This document shows positions 41,699 to 50,047 of a stretch of 64,000 nt of DNA, in pieces (position 1 is the first letter of the stretch; each line of letters opens with the position of its first letter). Source of the stretch: DAMBHY01 sp032068765 (GTDB taxonomy: Bacteria > Bacteroidota > Bacteroidia > Bacteroidales > Dysgonomonadaceae); assembly GCA_032068765.1 (NCBI GenBank), contig DAMBHY010000004.1, positions 1-64,000 on the forward strand, in the 5' to 3' direction. The position numbers and the translations under genes are program-made. The notes beneath the pieces are model-generated. The model did not search any database, was not told where the DNA came from, and worked only from the letters and a program-made list of their open reading frames with translations.

Positions 41699-44116
41699 CT
41701 ATAGACTTATATCAACATATTCGCCAGCTTCTAAATCAAATTGGAACAACTCTCCTTTGCGTATATATTTTTTTGATGAACGAATATTTTTACAACCTTG
41801 GGGAAGTGATATCCTAAAAGAATTTGGCTTATGTGCTTTCAAAGTAAAATTAGTAAGTTGGCCATCTTTCCAATACGCAGAAACTTCTCCTCCACCTCTA
41901 ACACGCAAACCTTTGAAAAATCCATCTCTCCATTCAATCGGTAATGCGGGAAGCAAACTGATGTATCCTTCGTGACTTTGCACAAGCATTTCCGCTATAC
42001 CCGAAGTTCCTCCCAAATTGCCGTCAATCTGAAAAGGCGGATGGGCACAGAACAAATTGGGGTAAGTTCCCCCGGAATTTGCCAATTTCTCATCTGTATA
42101 CAATACTGGTTGAAGCAGATTTTTAAGCAATTTATACGCTCTGTCGCCGTCATGCAGTCTTGCCCAAAAATTTACTTTCCATGCGCGCGACCAGCCCGTT
42201 CCGCCATCGCCGCGTCGGTTGAGTGTTTCACGGGCCGAGGCTGCTAACGCAGGTGTTGTGTTCGGCGAAATCTGATTGGAAGGATACAATCCATAGAGGT
42301 GCGAAACATGGCGGTGATGCTGTTCCACTTCTTTGTAATCTTCGAGCCATTCCTGCAGATATCCCTTATCACTAATCTGCATGGGCGGAAGTTTGGGAAG
42401 CATTTGCTTTATCTTGAATATGGTAGGATTATCTTCTACTTTAAGAATTCTTGACGCTGCAAGCGTATTGGTAAACAATTCCCTTACCAGCTGCACATCC
42501 ATCGTAGGCCCCATACACACATACACTGGCTTATCGCTGTTACCCACAAAAAAGCCATTCTCGGGAGACGAAGACGGTGCAGTAACCAACCATCCGTGTT
42601 TCGGTTCGCTAATCATGCTTGAGGTGAAAAACTGCGCTGCACCCAGCAGCACAGGGTAAATTTCTTTTAGATAAGTGATATCGCGACTGAACTCGTAGTG
42701 TTCCCACAAATGCTGGCAAAGCCAAGCTCCGCCTGTATTGGTTGCACCCCACGAAGCATGTTCTCCCGGTGCTGTAAACTTCCATGGATTGGTCATCATG
42801 TGCGCCACCCATCCATCCGCGCCATAAAAAACTTTAGCAGTCTTTTCCCCGGAAGCCACCAAGCTTTTGGTCAAATTTATCAGCGGATTGTGCAATTCAG
42901 ACAAATTGCAAACCTCCGACGGCCAATAATTCATCTGCACATTAATATTAAGATGATAATCACCGTTCCACGGCGTCTGAACATTATTTGCCCATAGACC
43001 TTGCAAATTGAGCGGCAGCGAGTTTTCGCGCGTTCCGCTAATCATGAGATAGCGTCCAAAATGAAAATATAATGCCGCAAAGGAGGGATCACCGGTCTTT
43101 TGAAAATCAACAAGACGCTGCTCTGTTGTCAAATCGTTACGCTGAGCGCCAAGATTGAGTTTTACGCGGTCAAACTTTTGTTGGTATGCTTTGATATGCG
43201 AAGTGAGCAATTTATTGTATGATTTTTGTCCGGCTTTTTTTAGCAATTCATCTACAGTCTTTTTATAATCTTTGTCCAGAAGGTTGGTGGACGACGAAAT
43301 GATAATCCATGCTTCATCTACTTTCTCGAGTGAAAGACCATTTGCTTTTGATAGAAGTTTTCCGTTTCGATTAATAATCTGCATGCGAGTGAGGTAACGA
43401 ACTCCATTTGCTCCATTGTGTCCATCATTCAGTTGACCTTCCATGCGTAGAGTAGACGCATTTTCAATTGTCACACTGCCTCTCTCTGGACGCGAAAGTT
43501 GTACATCAAAAGATATAGATTTCGGTTGGCTCGCTTTTAAATGAATAACCATCACATCATCGTTGTGTGATGCAAAATATTCCCGTATATAATTTATTCC
43601 TCCTTTGGAATAGCTCACAGAGGCTACCGCGTCATCCAGCGATAGTTGTCGATGATAATTTTTTACAGGATTTTTATCCGAATGCCGAAAGTTGAGATAC
43701 AAATCTCCCAACATCTGAAAACAGCCATAAGGCGCATCTTTTCCTTTTCCGAGTGCAGAACCTTTTCCGCCGCATTGAAAATGCTGGTACATCAATTCCT
43801 GAGCCGATGCATTATCTCCCTTCAAAAGCAATTCTCGGATTTTTGGAAGATACTGAAGTGCATCGGTATTCCATGCCTCCGAGTCAGTACTACCGGACCA
43901 CATAGAGATATCATTTAGCACAATATGTTCCCTTTCCACTCCTCCGTCAGGCATCATCCCTATACGTCCGTTTCCCAAAGGCAATGTTTCTTCCCACACG
44001 CGCGCTGGCAAATCGTATCGAAGTAGCAGACGGTTGTCTGTATTGTTCTGAGCACAAATGCAAAATGTATAAAACAAGCTGCTTAAAAATATAAAATTGA
44101 AAACCTTGAATCTCAT
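41699..44116 (-). CDS. Glycoside hydrolase family 95, alpha-L-fucosidase
   Basis: An 805-residue GH95 enzyme with a signal peptide ending near CAQ. GH95 inverting alpha-fucosidases cleave Fuc-alpha1,2-Gal; some members act on L-galactose. The N-terminal beta domain opens WEETLPLGNGRIGM. Catalytic-site equivalents are Asn390 and Asn392 in NINVQMNYWP, Glu589 in LQEWLEDY and Asp698 in FQIDGNLGG, all present. The C-terminal beta domain contains LRVRGGGEVSAYWKDG. It stands alone with no SusC/SusD pair or other glycosidases nearby. Periplasmic by its signal peptide. Confidence 0.94.
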   Translation of the reverse strand: MRFKVFNFIFLSSLFYTFCICAQNNTDNRLLLRYDLPARVWEETLPLGNGRIGMMPDGGVEREHIVLNDISMWSGSTDSEAWNTDALQYLPKIRELLLKGDNASAQELMYQHFQCGGKGSALGKGKDAPYGCFQMLGDLYLNFRHSDKNPVKNYHRQLSLDDAVASVSYSKGGINYIREYFASHNDDVMVIHLKASQPKSISFDVQLSRPERGSVTIENASTLRMEGQLNDGHNGANGVRYLTRMQIINRNGKLLSKANGLSLEKVDEAWIIISSSTNLLDKDYKKTVDELLKKAGQKSYNKLLTSHIKAYQQKFDRVKLNLGAQRNDLTTEQRLVDFQKTGDPSFAALYFHFGRYLMISGTRENSLPLNLQGLWANNVQTPWNGDYHLNINVQMNYWPSEVCNLSELHNPLINLTKSLVASGEKTAKVFYGADGWVAHMMTNPWKFTAPGEHASWGATNTGGAWLCQHLWEHYEFSRDITYLKEIYPVLLGAAQFFTSSMISEPKHGWLVTAPSSSPENGFFVGNSDKPVYVCMGPTMDVQLVRELFTNTLAASRILKVEDNPTIFKIKQMLPKLPPMQISDKGYLQEWLEDYKEVEQHHRHVSHLYGLYPSNQISPNTTPALAASARETLNRRGDGGTGWSRAWKVNFWARLHDGDRAYKLLKNLLQPVLYTDEKLANSGGTYPNLFCAHPPFQIDGNLGGTSGIAEMLVQSHEGYISLLPALPIEWRDGFFKGLRVRGGGEVSAYWKDGQLTNFTLKAHKPNSFRISLPQGCKNIRSSKKYIRKGELFQFDLEAGEYVDISL

Positions 44117-44491
44117 AATTAATAACTTAAATAGAAGAGAAAATTGGGCTATTGTGTAAAGTTAGAAACTTTCGCAATCAACGACAAAAAATATAGAATC
44201 TTGAAACCATTTTTTCTTAATCTTTATATGAGAATCAGAACATCAGAAGAACAACTACGTATGTTGCATTATCCATCTATCACAAATAACTAGTTTACTG
44301 ACACATATTAAAAATATTTTTGAGATTAATGCCTATTATGCCAACTCAAAAATTATTATGACAGCTGTTATTTTATGCAAAAAAAACAGCATCTTTTTAT
44401 GATTATGTGCCAAATTTTTTATTTTTGTATAGATAGCCGAGAGGTTAATCTCATTTCCTACCTTTCATTTTTATACAAAAAAAATTAGTTT
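44117..44491. other. Intergenic region GH95/KamA-like
   Basis: 375 bases, very AT-rich, between divergent genes. It contains a plus-strand TATTTTTG box at 44420-44427 and a short hairpin (GAGAGGTTAATCTC, near 44439-44452) in the leader. I see no RNA gene, ORF or repeat in the rest. Confidence 0.6.
44420..44427 (+). promoter_or_regulatory. Putative KamA-like gene promoter -7 box
   Basis: TATTTTTG matches TAnnTTTG and ends 64 bases before the start at 44492. Confidence 0.5.
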
Positions 44492-45811
44492 ATGCATAAT
44501 TCTTATAAATCATTTACCCTTCATAATTTCAAAAATATTCCACAAATAAGCAAGCTCCCCGCAGAGATGATCGAAGCCATCGAAGTGGTAGGGCGGGTAC
44601 TTCCTTTTAAAAGCAATAATTACGTTACAGACGAACTAATAGATTGGAACAATATCGAAAATGATCCAATCTACACACTGACTTTTCCGAAAAAAGAGAT
44701 GCTGGATCCGCGTCATTATAATGCGGTGAAAAAGTTGCTTGATGAAGGCGCTGACAAATCGGTACTCGACCAAAAAATCAACGATATACGCATGGAGCTC
44801 AACCCCAATCCGGCGGGTCAGGAACATAACGTGCCGATACTCGACAATATCAAACTGAAAGGCATTCAACATAAATATACGGAAACAATACTATTCTTTC
44901 CGAGTCAGGGACAGACTTGCCACGCGTATTGCACTTTCTGCTTTCGCTGGCCTCAGTTTTCGGGGATGACGGGGTTCAAATTTGCGATGAAAGAAATGGG
45001 GCTCTTGAAGAAATATCTTAAAACCCATCATAAAGTTACCGATATTCTTTTCACCGGCGGCGACCCTATGACAATGAATGCAAAACTCCTTGCGGCTTAT
45101 ATCGAACCACTTCTAGAGCCAGAGTTTGAACACATCCACACCATTCGCATCGGCACAAAATCGCTTTCGTACTGGCCATATCGCTATCTTACTGATACGG
45201 ATAGTCAAGAAATTATCGCTTTATTCCATAAAGTTATAAAATCAGGAAAAAATCTTTCCATTCAGGCACATTTCAATCATCCGGTAGAACTTTCAACAAA
45301 GGCAGTGCAGGATGCCATCAAAGCGATACGCGCAACAGGCGCACAAATACGCACGCAATCGCCCCTGATGAAAAACATTAACGACAAACCCGAACTCTGG
45401 TCAGAGATGTGGCGCAAACAGGTTGACCTTGGCTGCATTCCTTACTACATGTTTATCGCACGCGATACAGGATCGAAAAGATTTTTCGAGTTGCCGCTGG
45501 AAAAATGCTGGGATATCTTCAGGAAAGCTTACAGTCAGGTGAGCGGACTATGCCGCACCGTGCGAGGCCCCAGCATGAGTTGCAGCCCAGGGAAAGTGCA
45601 AATTTTGGGCGTGCAGGAAATTAAGGGCGAGAAAGTATTTGTTTTACGATTCATCCAGGGACGAAAACATCAATGGGTGCATATTCCGTTTTTTGCAAAA
45701 TACGACCCAAAAGCCACCTGGTTTGATGACTTGAAACCCGCTTTCGGAGAGGAACAGTTCTTTTTTGAGAAAGAATTCAAACCAAAGGATGATGAAGTTA
45801 TGTTTGAATAA
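44492..45811 (+). CDS. KamA-family (lysine 2,3-aminomutase-like) radical SAM protein
   Basis: A 439-residue radical-SAM protein of the KamA family. The iron-sulfur motif CHAYCTFC (Cys143, Cys147, Cys150) and FTGGDPMTM fit the family. Classical lysine 2,3-aminomutases bind PLP through the lysine of PGGGGK; at the matching place this protein reads RGPSMSCSPGKVQILG, with Lys368 but without the glycine run. The C-terminus (VFVLRFIQGRKHQWVHIPFF, FGEEQFFFEKEF) also differs from KamA and EpmB. It may be a distinct subfamily with another substrate. No kamDE or acetyl-transferase (ablB) gene is adjacent. Cytoplasmic. Confidence 0.87.
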   Translation: MHNSYKSFTLHNFKNIPQISKLPAEMIEAIEVVGRVLPFKSNNYVTDELIDWNNIENDPIYTLTFPKKEMLDPRHYNAVKKLLDEGADKSVLDQKINDIRMELNPNPAGQEHNVPILDNIKLKGIQHKYTETILFFPSQGQTCHAYCTFCFRWPQFSGMTGFKFAMKEMGLLKKYLKTHHKVTDILFTGGDPMTMNAKLLAAYIEPLLEPEFEHIHTIRIGTKSLSYWPYRYLTDTDSQEIIALFHKVIKSGKNLSIQAHFNHPVELSTKAVQDAIKAIRATGAQIRTQSPLMKNINDKPELWSEMWRKQVDLGCIPYYMFIARDTGSKRFFELPLEKCWDIFRKAYSQVSGLCRTVRGPSMSCSPGKVQILGVQEIKGEKVFVLRFIQGRKHQWVHIPFFAKYDPKATWFDDLKPAFGEEQFFFEKEFKPKDDEVMFE

Positions 45812-45837
45812 AATGAAATAGAAACCTATTTTTTGTG

Positions 45838-46275
45838 ATTGAAAGTCGTTTTGGTGAAGTCACGAAATATACTTATCGCCATTGAAAGCTGGTTTAGAGA
45901 AGTCACGAAACATACTTCTCGTCATTGAAAGCTGGTTTAGAGAAGTCACGAAATATACTTCTCGTCNNNNNNNNNNNNNNNNNNNNNNNNNNNNNNNNNN
46001 NNNNNNNNNNNNNNNNNNNNNNNNNNNNNNNNNNNNNNNNNNNNNNNNNNNNNNNNNNNNNNNNNNCTTCTCGTCATTGAAAGCTGGTTTAGAGAAGTCA
46101 CGAAATATACTTCTCGTCATTAGAAGTCGTTTTGGTGAAAACACGAAATATACTTCTCGCCATTGAAAGTTGGTTTAGTGAAGTCACGAAACATACTTCT
46201 CGTCATTGAAAGTAGGTTTGGTGAAGCCACGAAACATACTTCTCGCCATTATAAGTTGGTTTGGTGAAAACAAAA
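45838..46275. repeat. 43-bp tandem repeat array interrupted by assembly gap
   Basis: Units start at 45841, 45884 and 45927, then after the gap at 46079, 46122, 46165, 46208 and 46251 (partial), an exact 43-bp period. The common unit has GAAAGCTGGTTTAG, then GAGAAGT-cacgaaatat-ACTTCTC, then GTCATT. The arms form a 7-bp inverted repeat in the best-conserved units; other units keep GAAGT/ACTTC only or lose it. There are no spacers. Long frames across it exist only by chance, since 43 is not a multiple of 3 and the gap is filled with N. True copy number unknown. Confidence 0.95.
45967..46066. other. Scaffold gap of 100 N
   Basis: Exactly 100 undetermined bases lie inside the 43-bp array. Such a round number usually marks a gap of unknown size; the repeats probably broke the assembly. 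The distance between flanking units (46079 minus 45927 = 152) is not a multiple of 43, consistent with an arbitrary gap length. Confidence 0.98.
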
Positions 46276-46306
46276 AGAGCCACCTAAATAAATTAGATAG
46301 CTCTTA
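46272..46306 (-). terminator. tRNA-Ser terminator
   Basis: On the minus strand AGAGCTATCTAA pairs with TTAGGTGGCTCT using wobbles and is followed by TTTTTG. It lies just after the tRNA 3' end. Confidence 0.75.
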
Positions 46307-46310
46307 GTTG

Positions 46311-46397
46311 CGGAAGCGGGGGGATTCGAACCCCCGGTACGGTTACCCGTACGTCAGTTTAGCAAACTGGTGGTTTCAGCCACTCACCCACACTTCC
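46311..46397 (-). tRNA. tRNA-Ser (GCU anticodon)
   Basis: An 87-base tRNA with the long variable arm of serine tRNAs. Acceptor arms are GGAAGTG and CGCTTCC with discriminator G. The anticodon arm CAGTTTGCTAAACTG shows anticodon GCT, which reads AGC/AGU. The variable arm is TACGGGTAACCGTA and the T arm CGGGGGTTCGAATCCCCC. The 3' CCA is not encoded. Upstream on its strand is a TATATTTG promoter box. Confidence 0.96.
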
Positions 46398-46425
46398 TTT
46401 AGGCATGTTCTGCTAAAATCGGATG

Positions 46426-46433
46426 CAAATATA
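46426..46433 (-). promoter_or_regulatory. Putative tRNA-Ser promoter -7 box
   Basis: TATATTTG on the minus strand, ending 28 bases before the tRNA 5' end. Confidence 0.5.
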
Positions 46434-46477
46434 CAAGTTTGTTTTCAAACTTGCAGTATTTTCATGAGAAATATATG

Positions 46478-46485
46478 TAATTTTG
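46478..46485 (+). promoter_or_regulatory. Putative mltG promoter -7 box
   Basis: TAATTTTG matches TAnnTTTG and ends 30 bases before the mltG start. Divergent from the tRNA promoter. Confidence 0.5.
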
Positions 46486-46515
46486 TGCGAAATTATTTTA
46501 CCTAACGGCTAAATT

Positions 46516-47565
46516 ATGGCAAATACATCATCAACCAAACCATCGGGCAAGAGAAAAAGAATTGTTCTTGCTTCAATAGCTGTCTTTGCAATTGTTCTGT
46601 GTTATGTCTTTTATAATGTGATGCGTCCTTTTCATATAAAGGACAATAAAACAACATATATTTTGATTGACGACAATACAAACTTTAATGGTTTGATGGA
46701 GCAATTGAGATATACTACGGACTTGTCTTCGCCACTCATTTTCGAGATGATGGCAAAAGCTGTGAATTATCCGTCACATATAAAACCCGGGCGTTATGCA
46801 GCAAAAAACAACATGAACATGGTGCGCTTTTTGCGTAATCTGAAAAATGGGAATCAAACTCCCGTATCGCTAAAGTTCAACAATATCCGTACAAAAGCAG
46901 ATTTAGCCGGAAGGCTTTCTCAACAATTGATGACAGACAGCATCACTCTGCTAAAAGCTTTTTCGGATTCTATCATTACCCAAAAATACGGCTTTACACC
47001 CGAAAACATAACGGCGATGTTTATTCCAAATACCTACGAAATTTATTGGAACACTCCTTTAGATAAGTTTCTTGACCGGATGTATAAAGAGTATAATACT
47101 TTTTGGAATGATGAGCGAAAGAATAAGGCGCAAAAGCTTGGAATGACTCCTATTGAAATTTCTACCCTCGCATCCATTGTAGAGGAAGAAGCCCGTTATT
47201 CTGACGAATATCCAATTATAGCACGTCTGTATATGAACCGTCTTAACAAAGGAATGAAATTGGAATCTGACCCTACCGTAAAATTTGCAGTCGGAGATTT
47301 CTCATTAAAACGAATCTATTCAGGACATCTACAAAAGCAATCTCCTTACAATACTTATTTGAATATCGGACTTCCACCAGGACCAATACGCATACCTTCT
47401 ATTAAGGGAATTGATGCCACTCTTTCTCCCACGCAAAACAACTACTTGTTTATGTGTGCAAAAGAAGATTTGTCGGGACGACATAATTATGCGGAGACCT
47501 TTGCCGAACACAAAGTCAACGCCGAACGCTATCGCAAAGCACTGAACGAACGGGGGATAAAGTAA
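46516..47565 (+). CDS. mltG: Endolytic murein transglycosylase MltG
   Basis: MltG (349 residues) cleaves nascent glycan strands and is thought to terminate their growth. A short basic N-terminus leads to one membrane anchor (IVLASIAVFAIVLCYVFYNVM, about residues 15-35), then a LysM-like region and the YceG catalytic domain. The catalytic Glu is in LASIVEEEARYSDEYP (Glu223 by comparison with E. coli Glu218), followed by NRLNKGMKLESDPTVKFA and NTYLNIGLPPGPI. Anchored in the inner membrane with a periplasmic domain. Confidence 0.96.
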   Translation: MANTSSTKPSGKRKRIVLASIAVFAIVLCYVFYNVMRPFHIKDNKTTYILIDDNTNFNGLMEQLRYTTDLSSPLIFEMMAKAVNYPSHIKPGRYAAKNNMNMVRFLRNLKNGNQTPVSLKFNNIRTKADLAGRLSQQLMTDSITLLKAFSDSIITQKYGFTPENITAMFIPNTYEIYWNTPLDKFLDRMYKEYNTFWNDERKNKAQKLGMTPIEISTLASIVEEEARYSDEYPIIARLYMNRLNKGMKLESDPTVKFAVGDFSLKRIYSGHLQKQSPYNTYLNIGLPPGPIRIPSIKGIDATLSPTQNNYLFMCAKEDLSGRHNYAETFAEHKVNAERYRKALNERGIK

Positions 47566-47689
47566 CAAATATCATACGCGCAAAAGATATCGTCGGAAAG
47601 GAAAATATATACATCGCCAAACTTACGTAGATATTCAAAAGGTTACATTTGCACACGTGTAGAAATATATTTTTACCGAACAACAATAA

Positions 47690-47724
47690 AAAAACGAACG
47701 AAGATGAGTCTTCGTTCGTTTTCT
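47690..47724. terminator. Bidirectional terminator between mltG and the NCS2 gene
   Basis: AAAACGAACGAAGA pairs perfectly with TCTTCGTTCGTTTT across a 4-base loop, between convergent genes. Confidence 0.93.
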
Positions 47725-47758
47725 ATTTTTAAACAAGAATAGATATATAGAAAATAAT

Positions 47759-49129
47759 CTATTCGCTTAAGAATACATATCTAATAACAACCAATGCAAA
47801 CAAGACATACATCATCCAGTGCACCTGTTTCCATTTTCCTGTAGCAACTTTAAGGACAGTGTAAGACACAATACCTGCAGCAATACCATTCGCAATGCTG
47901 TAAGTAAACGGCATCATTACAAAAGTTAGGAAGGCAGGGAATGCTTCCGTAAAATCGTTGAAATCTATATCTACAATTGATGAAGCCATTAGTACACCCA
48001 CGATAATAAGCGCAGGAGCTGTTGCTGCACTTGGAATTATTCCTGCTAAGGGCGCAATAATCAGAGATAACAGAAATAAAACTCCTGCTGTAATAGCCGT
48101 GAGCCCTGTACGACCACCCTCGCCTATACCGGCAGCGCTTTCTACATAAGATGTAACTGTGCTCGTACCCATCAGCGCACCAAAAGATACTCCGATTGCA
48201 TCCACAAGCATCGCCTTTCCAATTTTTGGAGATTTTCCATCTTTATCAATTAATCCCGCTTTGTTTGCTGTGCCCACCAATGTACCAAAAGTATCAAACA
48301 ACTCTACAAACGTAAAAGTGAAAATTACTGTCCAGATGCCCATATCAAAAGCGCCTTTGATATCCAATGCGCCAACAGCAAGTCTACTGAAATCCGGAAG
48401 ACTAAATGGGTTAAAGTTTTTAGGGATAACGGTCACTCCCATAGGGATGCCGATAATAGTTGTAATAAGAATACCTATGAGCAATGCGCCTTTTATCTTT
48501 CGCGCCATCATCACAGCTATTAAAAACAATCCAATCAAGCACAAAGCCATAGAAGGATTGCTGAAAGAGCCCATTCCGATATTCCATTCAAAGAATTTAA
48601 GCGTAGTTATTCCATTGGTTTGGCTTAGCGCGTCCATTGTAGGAGGAATAATTGTAGTGTTAACCACCATTATTTCTGAAAGCTTCAATCCTATGATTGT
48701 AATAAACAAACCTATACCAACCGTTATGGATAATTTAAGCGTTTGAGGCACCGCTACAACCAAAATCTGACGAACTTTGGTAACAGTCAACAGAATAAAA
48801 ATGAGCCCAGAAATAAATACTGCGCCCAAAGCCGTTTGCCACGGCATTCCCACTCCTGCCAGAGCTACAGTTGCAAAAAGGGCATTCAATCCCATCCCTG
48901 GAGCCAAAGCAATCGGGAAATTTGCCACCAAACCCATCGCTATAGTAACAAATCCGGCTGAAATAGCTGTTGCAAAGAATACTGCGTTTTTGTCCATTCC
49001 TGTCACACTCAATATATTTGGATTGAGAAACAGGATGTAAGCCATTGTCACAAATGTTGTAATACCTGCTACAATTTCGGTACGTACATTTGTATTATTT
49101 TCTTTTAATTTAAAAAAATCTTTTCCCAT
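47759..49129 (-). CDS. NCS2 (AzgA-like) purine permease
   Basis: A 456-residue inner-membrane transporter of the AzgA branch of NCS2, with about 14 membrane segments. Family features include TEIVAGITTFVTMAYILFLNP, APGMGLNALFATV, TFVELFDTFGTLVGTANKAGL and GTSTVTSYVESAAGIGEGGRTGLTA. Characterised AzgA-like proteins import adenine, guanine or hypoxanthine with protons; the exact base here is not determined. The upstream gene on the same strand (18 bases away) encodes a Tsx-like outer-membrane protein, which fits a two-step uptake route. Confidence 0.94.
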   Translation of the reverse strand: MGKDFFKLKENNTNVRTEIVAGITTFVTMAYILFLNPNILSVTGMDKNAVFFATAISAGFVTIAMGLVANFPIALAPGMGLNALFATVALAGVGMPWQTALGAVFISGLIFILLTVTKVRQILVVAVPQTLKLSITVGIGLFITIIGLKLSEIMVVNTTIIPPTMDALSQTNGITTLKFFEWNIGMGSFSNPSMALCLIGLFLIAVMMARKIKGALLIGILITTIIGIPMGVTVIPKNFNPFSLPDFSRLAVGALDIKGAFDMGIWTVIFTFTFVELFDTFGTLVGTANKAGLIDKDGKSPKIGKAMLVDAIGVSFGALMGTSTVTSYVESAAGIGEGGRTGLTAITAGVLFLLSLIIAPLAGIIPSAATAPALIIVGVLMASSIVDIDFNDFTEAFPAFLTFVMMPFTYSIANGIAAGIVSYTVLKVATGKWKQVHWMMYVLFALVVIRYVFLSE

Positions 49130-49147
49130 GATTCCAATTCTTCTATA

Positions 49148-49879
49148 TTAAAAATTCCACTTAGCAGCAATGGTAGGATTAACATACGCTTTGTCACCGA
49201 TAAAATTGCTGCTGATTTCTACTTCGCTACCCATAGAAAAGTTTGGTGTAAAATTGTACCAGATTTGTGGTTCGGTCAACAAGATTACTTTTTTGTGAGA
49301 AGAATTATCACCTCCTACCACGTCGTATCTTACTTTATTTTCAGTCCAAACATCAATAAAACCTGACAAAGTGACTTTATTGTTGGCAAGATTGGCATTC
49401 CATGTACCAGTCCATTGCACATCGTGACTTGCTTTAGCAAAAGCATTATATTTATAAGCAAGATATGTACTACAAAAAGCATTTCCTAATTTGAAAGGAT
49501 ATGAAAAACCTAAAAGATATGCGTTGGGAATAGAAAAACCTCCAGTTGTATTATCATCAACTTTGAAGATTCCTAATCCGCCATTATACTCAATATGCGG
49601 CATCAAAGGAAAATTGTCAATCTTGAAATCACGAGCGATTTCAGTATACATCAAACCAACTCCTGCGCGGGAAAAATCGAAATTAGCATCTATAAACATA
49701 AATGTAGAGCCCCATTTATCAGGTTTGAACATTTCGAACGTAGCAGTAAAATAGTTACGTGATGCTACCTCATCTCCATTAAGTGAATTACGAAAATCAT
49801 AGTGCAACTGAAGATTTTGTGCAAATGAAGAACCAATAAAAGCACATAAGATAAACGATAAAAACAACCTTTTTCTCAT
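49148..49879 (-). CDS. DUF5020/Tsx-like outer-membrane protein
   Basis: A 243-residue protein with signal peptide MRKRLFLSFILCAFIGSSFAQ and a mature part made of alternating beta strands ending in Phe (IAAKWNF), typical of a 12-strand barrel. The pattern NLQLHYDFRNSL, then TATFEMFKPDKWGSTFMFIDANFDF, matches the DUF5020 group, which I place near the nucleoside channel Tsx. It is directly upstream of the NCS2 permease and probably cotranscribed, so a role in nucleoside or purine passage is a reasonable inference. No purine riboswitch is visible in the leader. Confidence 0.82.
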   Translation of the reverse strand: MRKRLFLSFILCAFIGSSFAQNLQLHYDFRNSLNGDEVASRNYFTATFEMFKPDKWGSTFMFIDANFDFSRAGVGLMYTEIARDFKIDNFPLMPHIEYNGGLGIFKVDDNTTGGFSIPNAYLLGFSYPFKLGNAFCSTYLAYKYNAFAKASHDVQWTGTWNANLANNKVTLSGFIDVWTENKVRYDVVGGDNSSHKKVILLTEPQIWYNFTPNFSMGSEVEISSNFIGDKAYVNPTIAAKWNF

Positions 49880-50002
49880 AAAAAATTGGGTTTAAATATT
49901 AAAATAGACAAATTAAGGCGCGAAGTTAATAAAATGTGCAAATATCAATAAATATTTTTAAATGTTTTTTGTGGCAGATTAAAGAGGACTGTTTTAACTT
50001 AT

Positions 50003-50010
50003 TAATTTTG
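50003..50010 (+). promoter_or_regulatory. Putative cysS promoter -7 box
   Basis: TAATTTTG matches TAnnTTTG and ends 37 bases before the cysS start. Confidence 0.5.
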
Positions 50011-50047
50011 TAATTTCGTAGTTTAAAACCGAATAAAACGAATTATA

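Noticed and set aside
41699..44116. Polysaccharide utilisation locus around the GH95 gene
   Set aside because: There is no SusC/SusD pair, regulator or second glycosidase; the neighbouring TonB receptor is on the same strand but grouped with metal-type genes and separated by a promoter region.
45860..46166. Open frames crossing the 43-bp repeats and the N run
   Set aside because: They include unknown bases, arise from repeat sequence on both strands, and the period is not a multiple of three.
45838..46275. CRISPR array
   Set aside because: Units follow one another directly with no unique spacers, and no cas gene is in the window. The same applies to the array at 1-304.
49880..50047. Purine riboswitch upstream of the Tsx-like/permease pair
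   Set aside because: No conserved purine-aptamer core or suitable three-way junction could be seen in the AT-rich leader.
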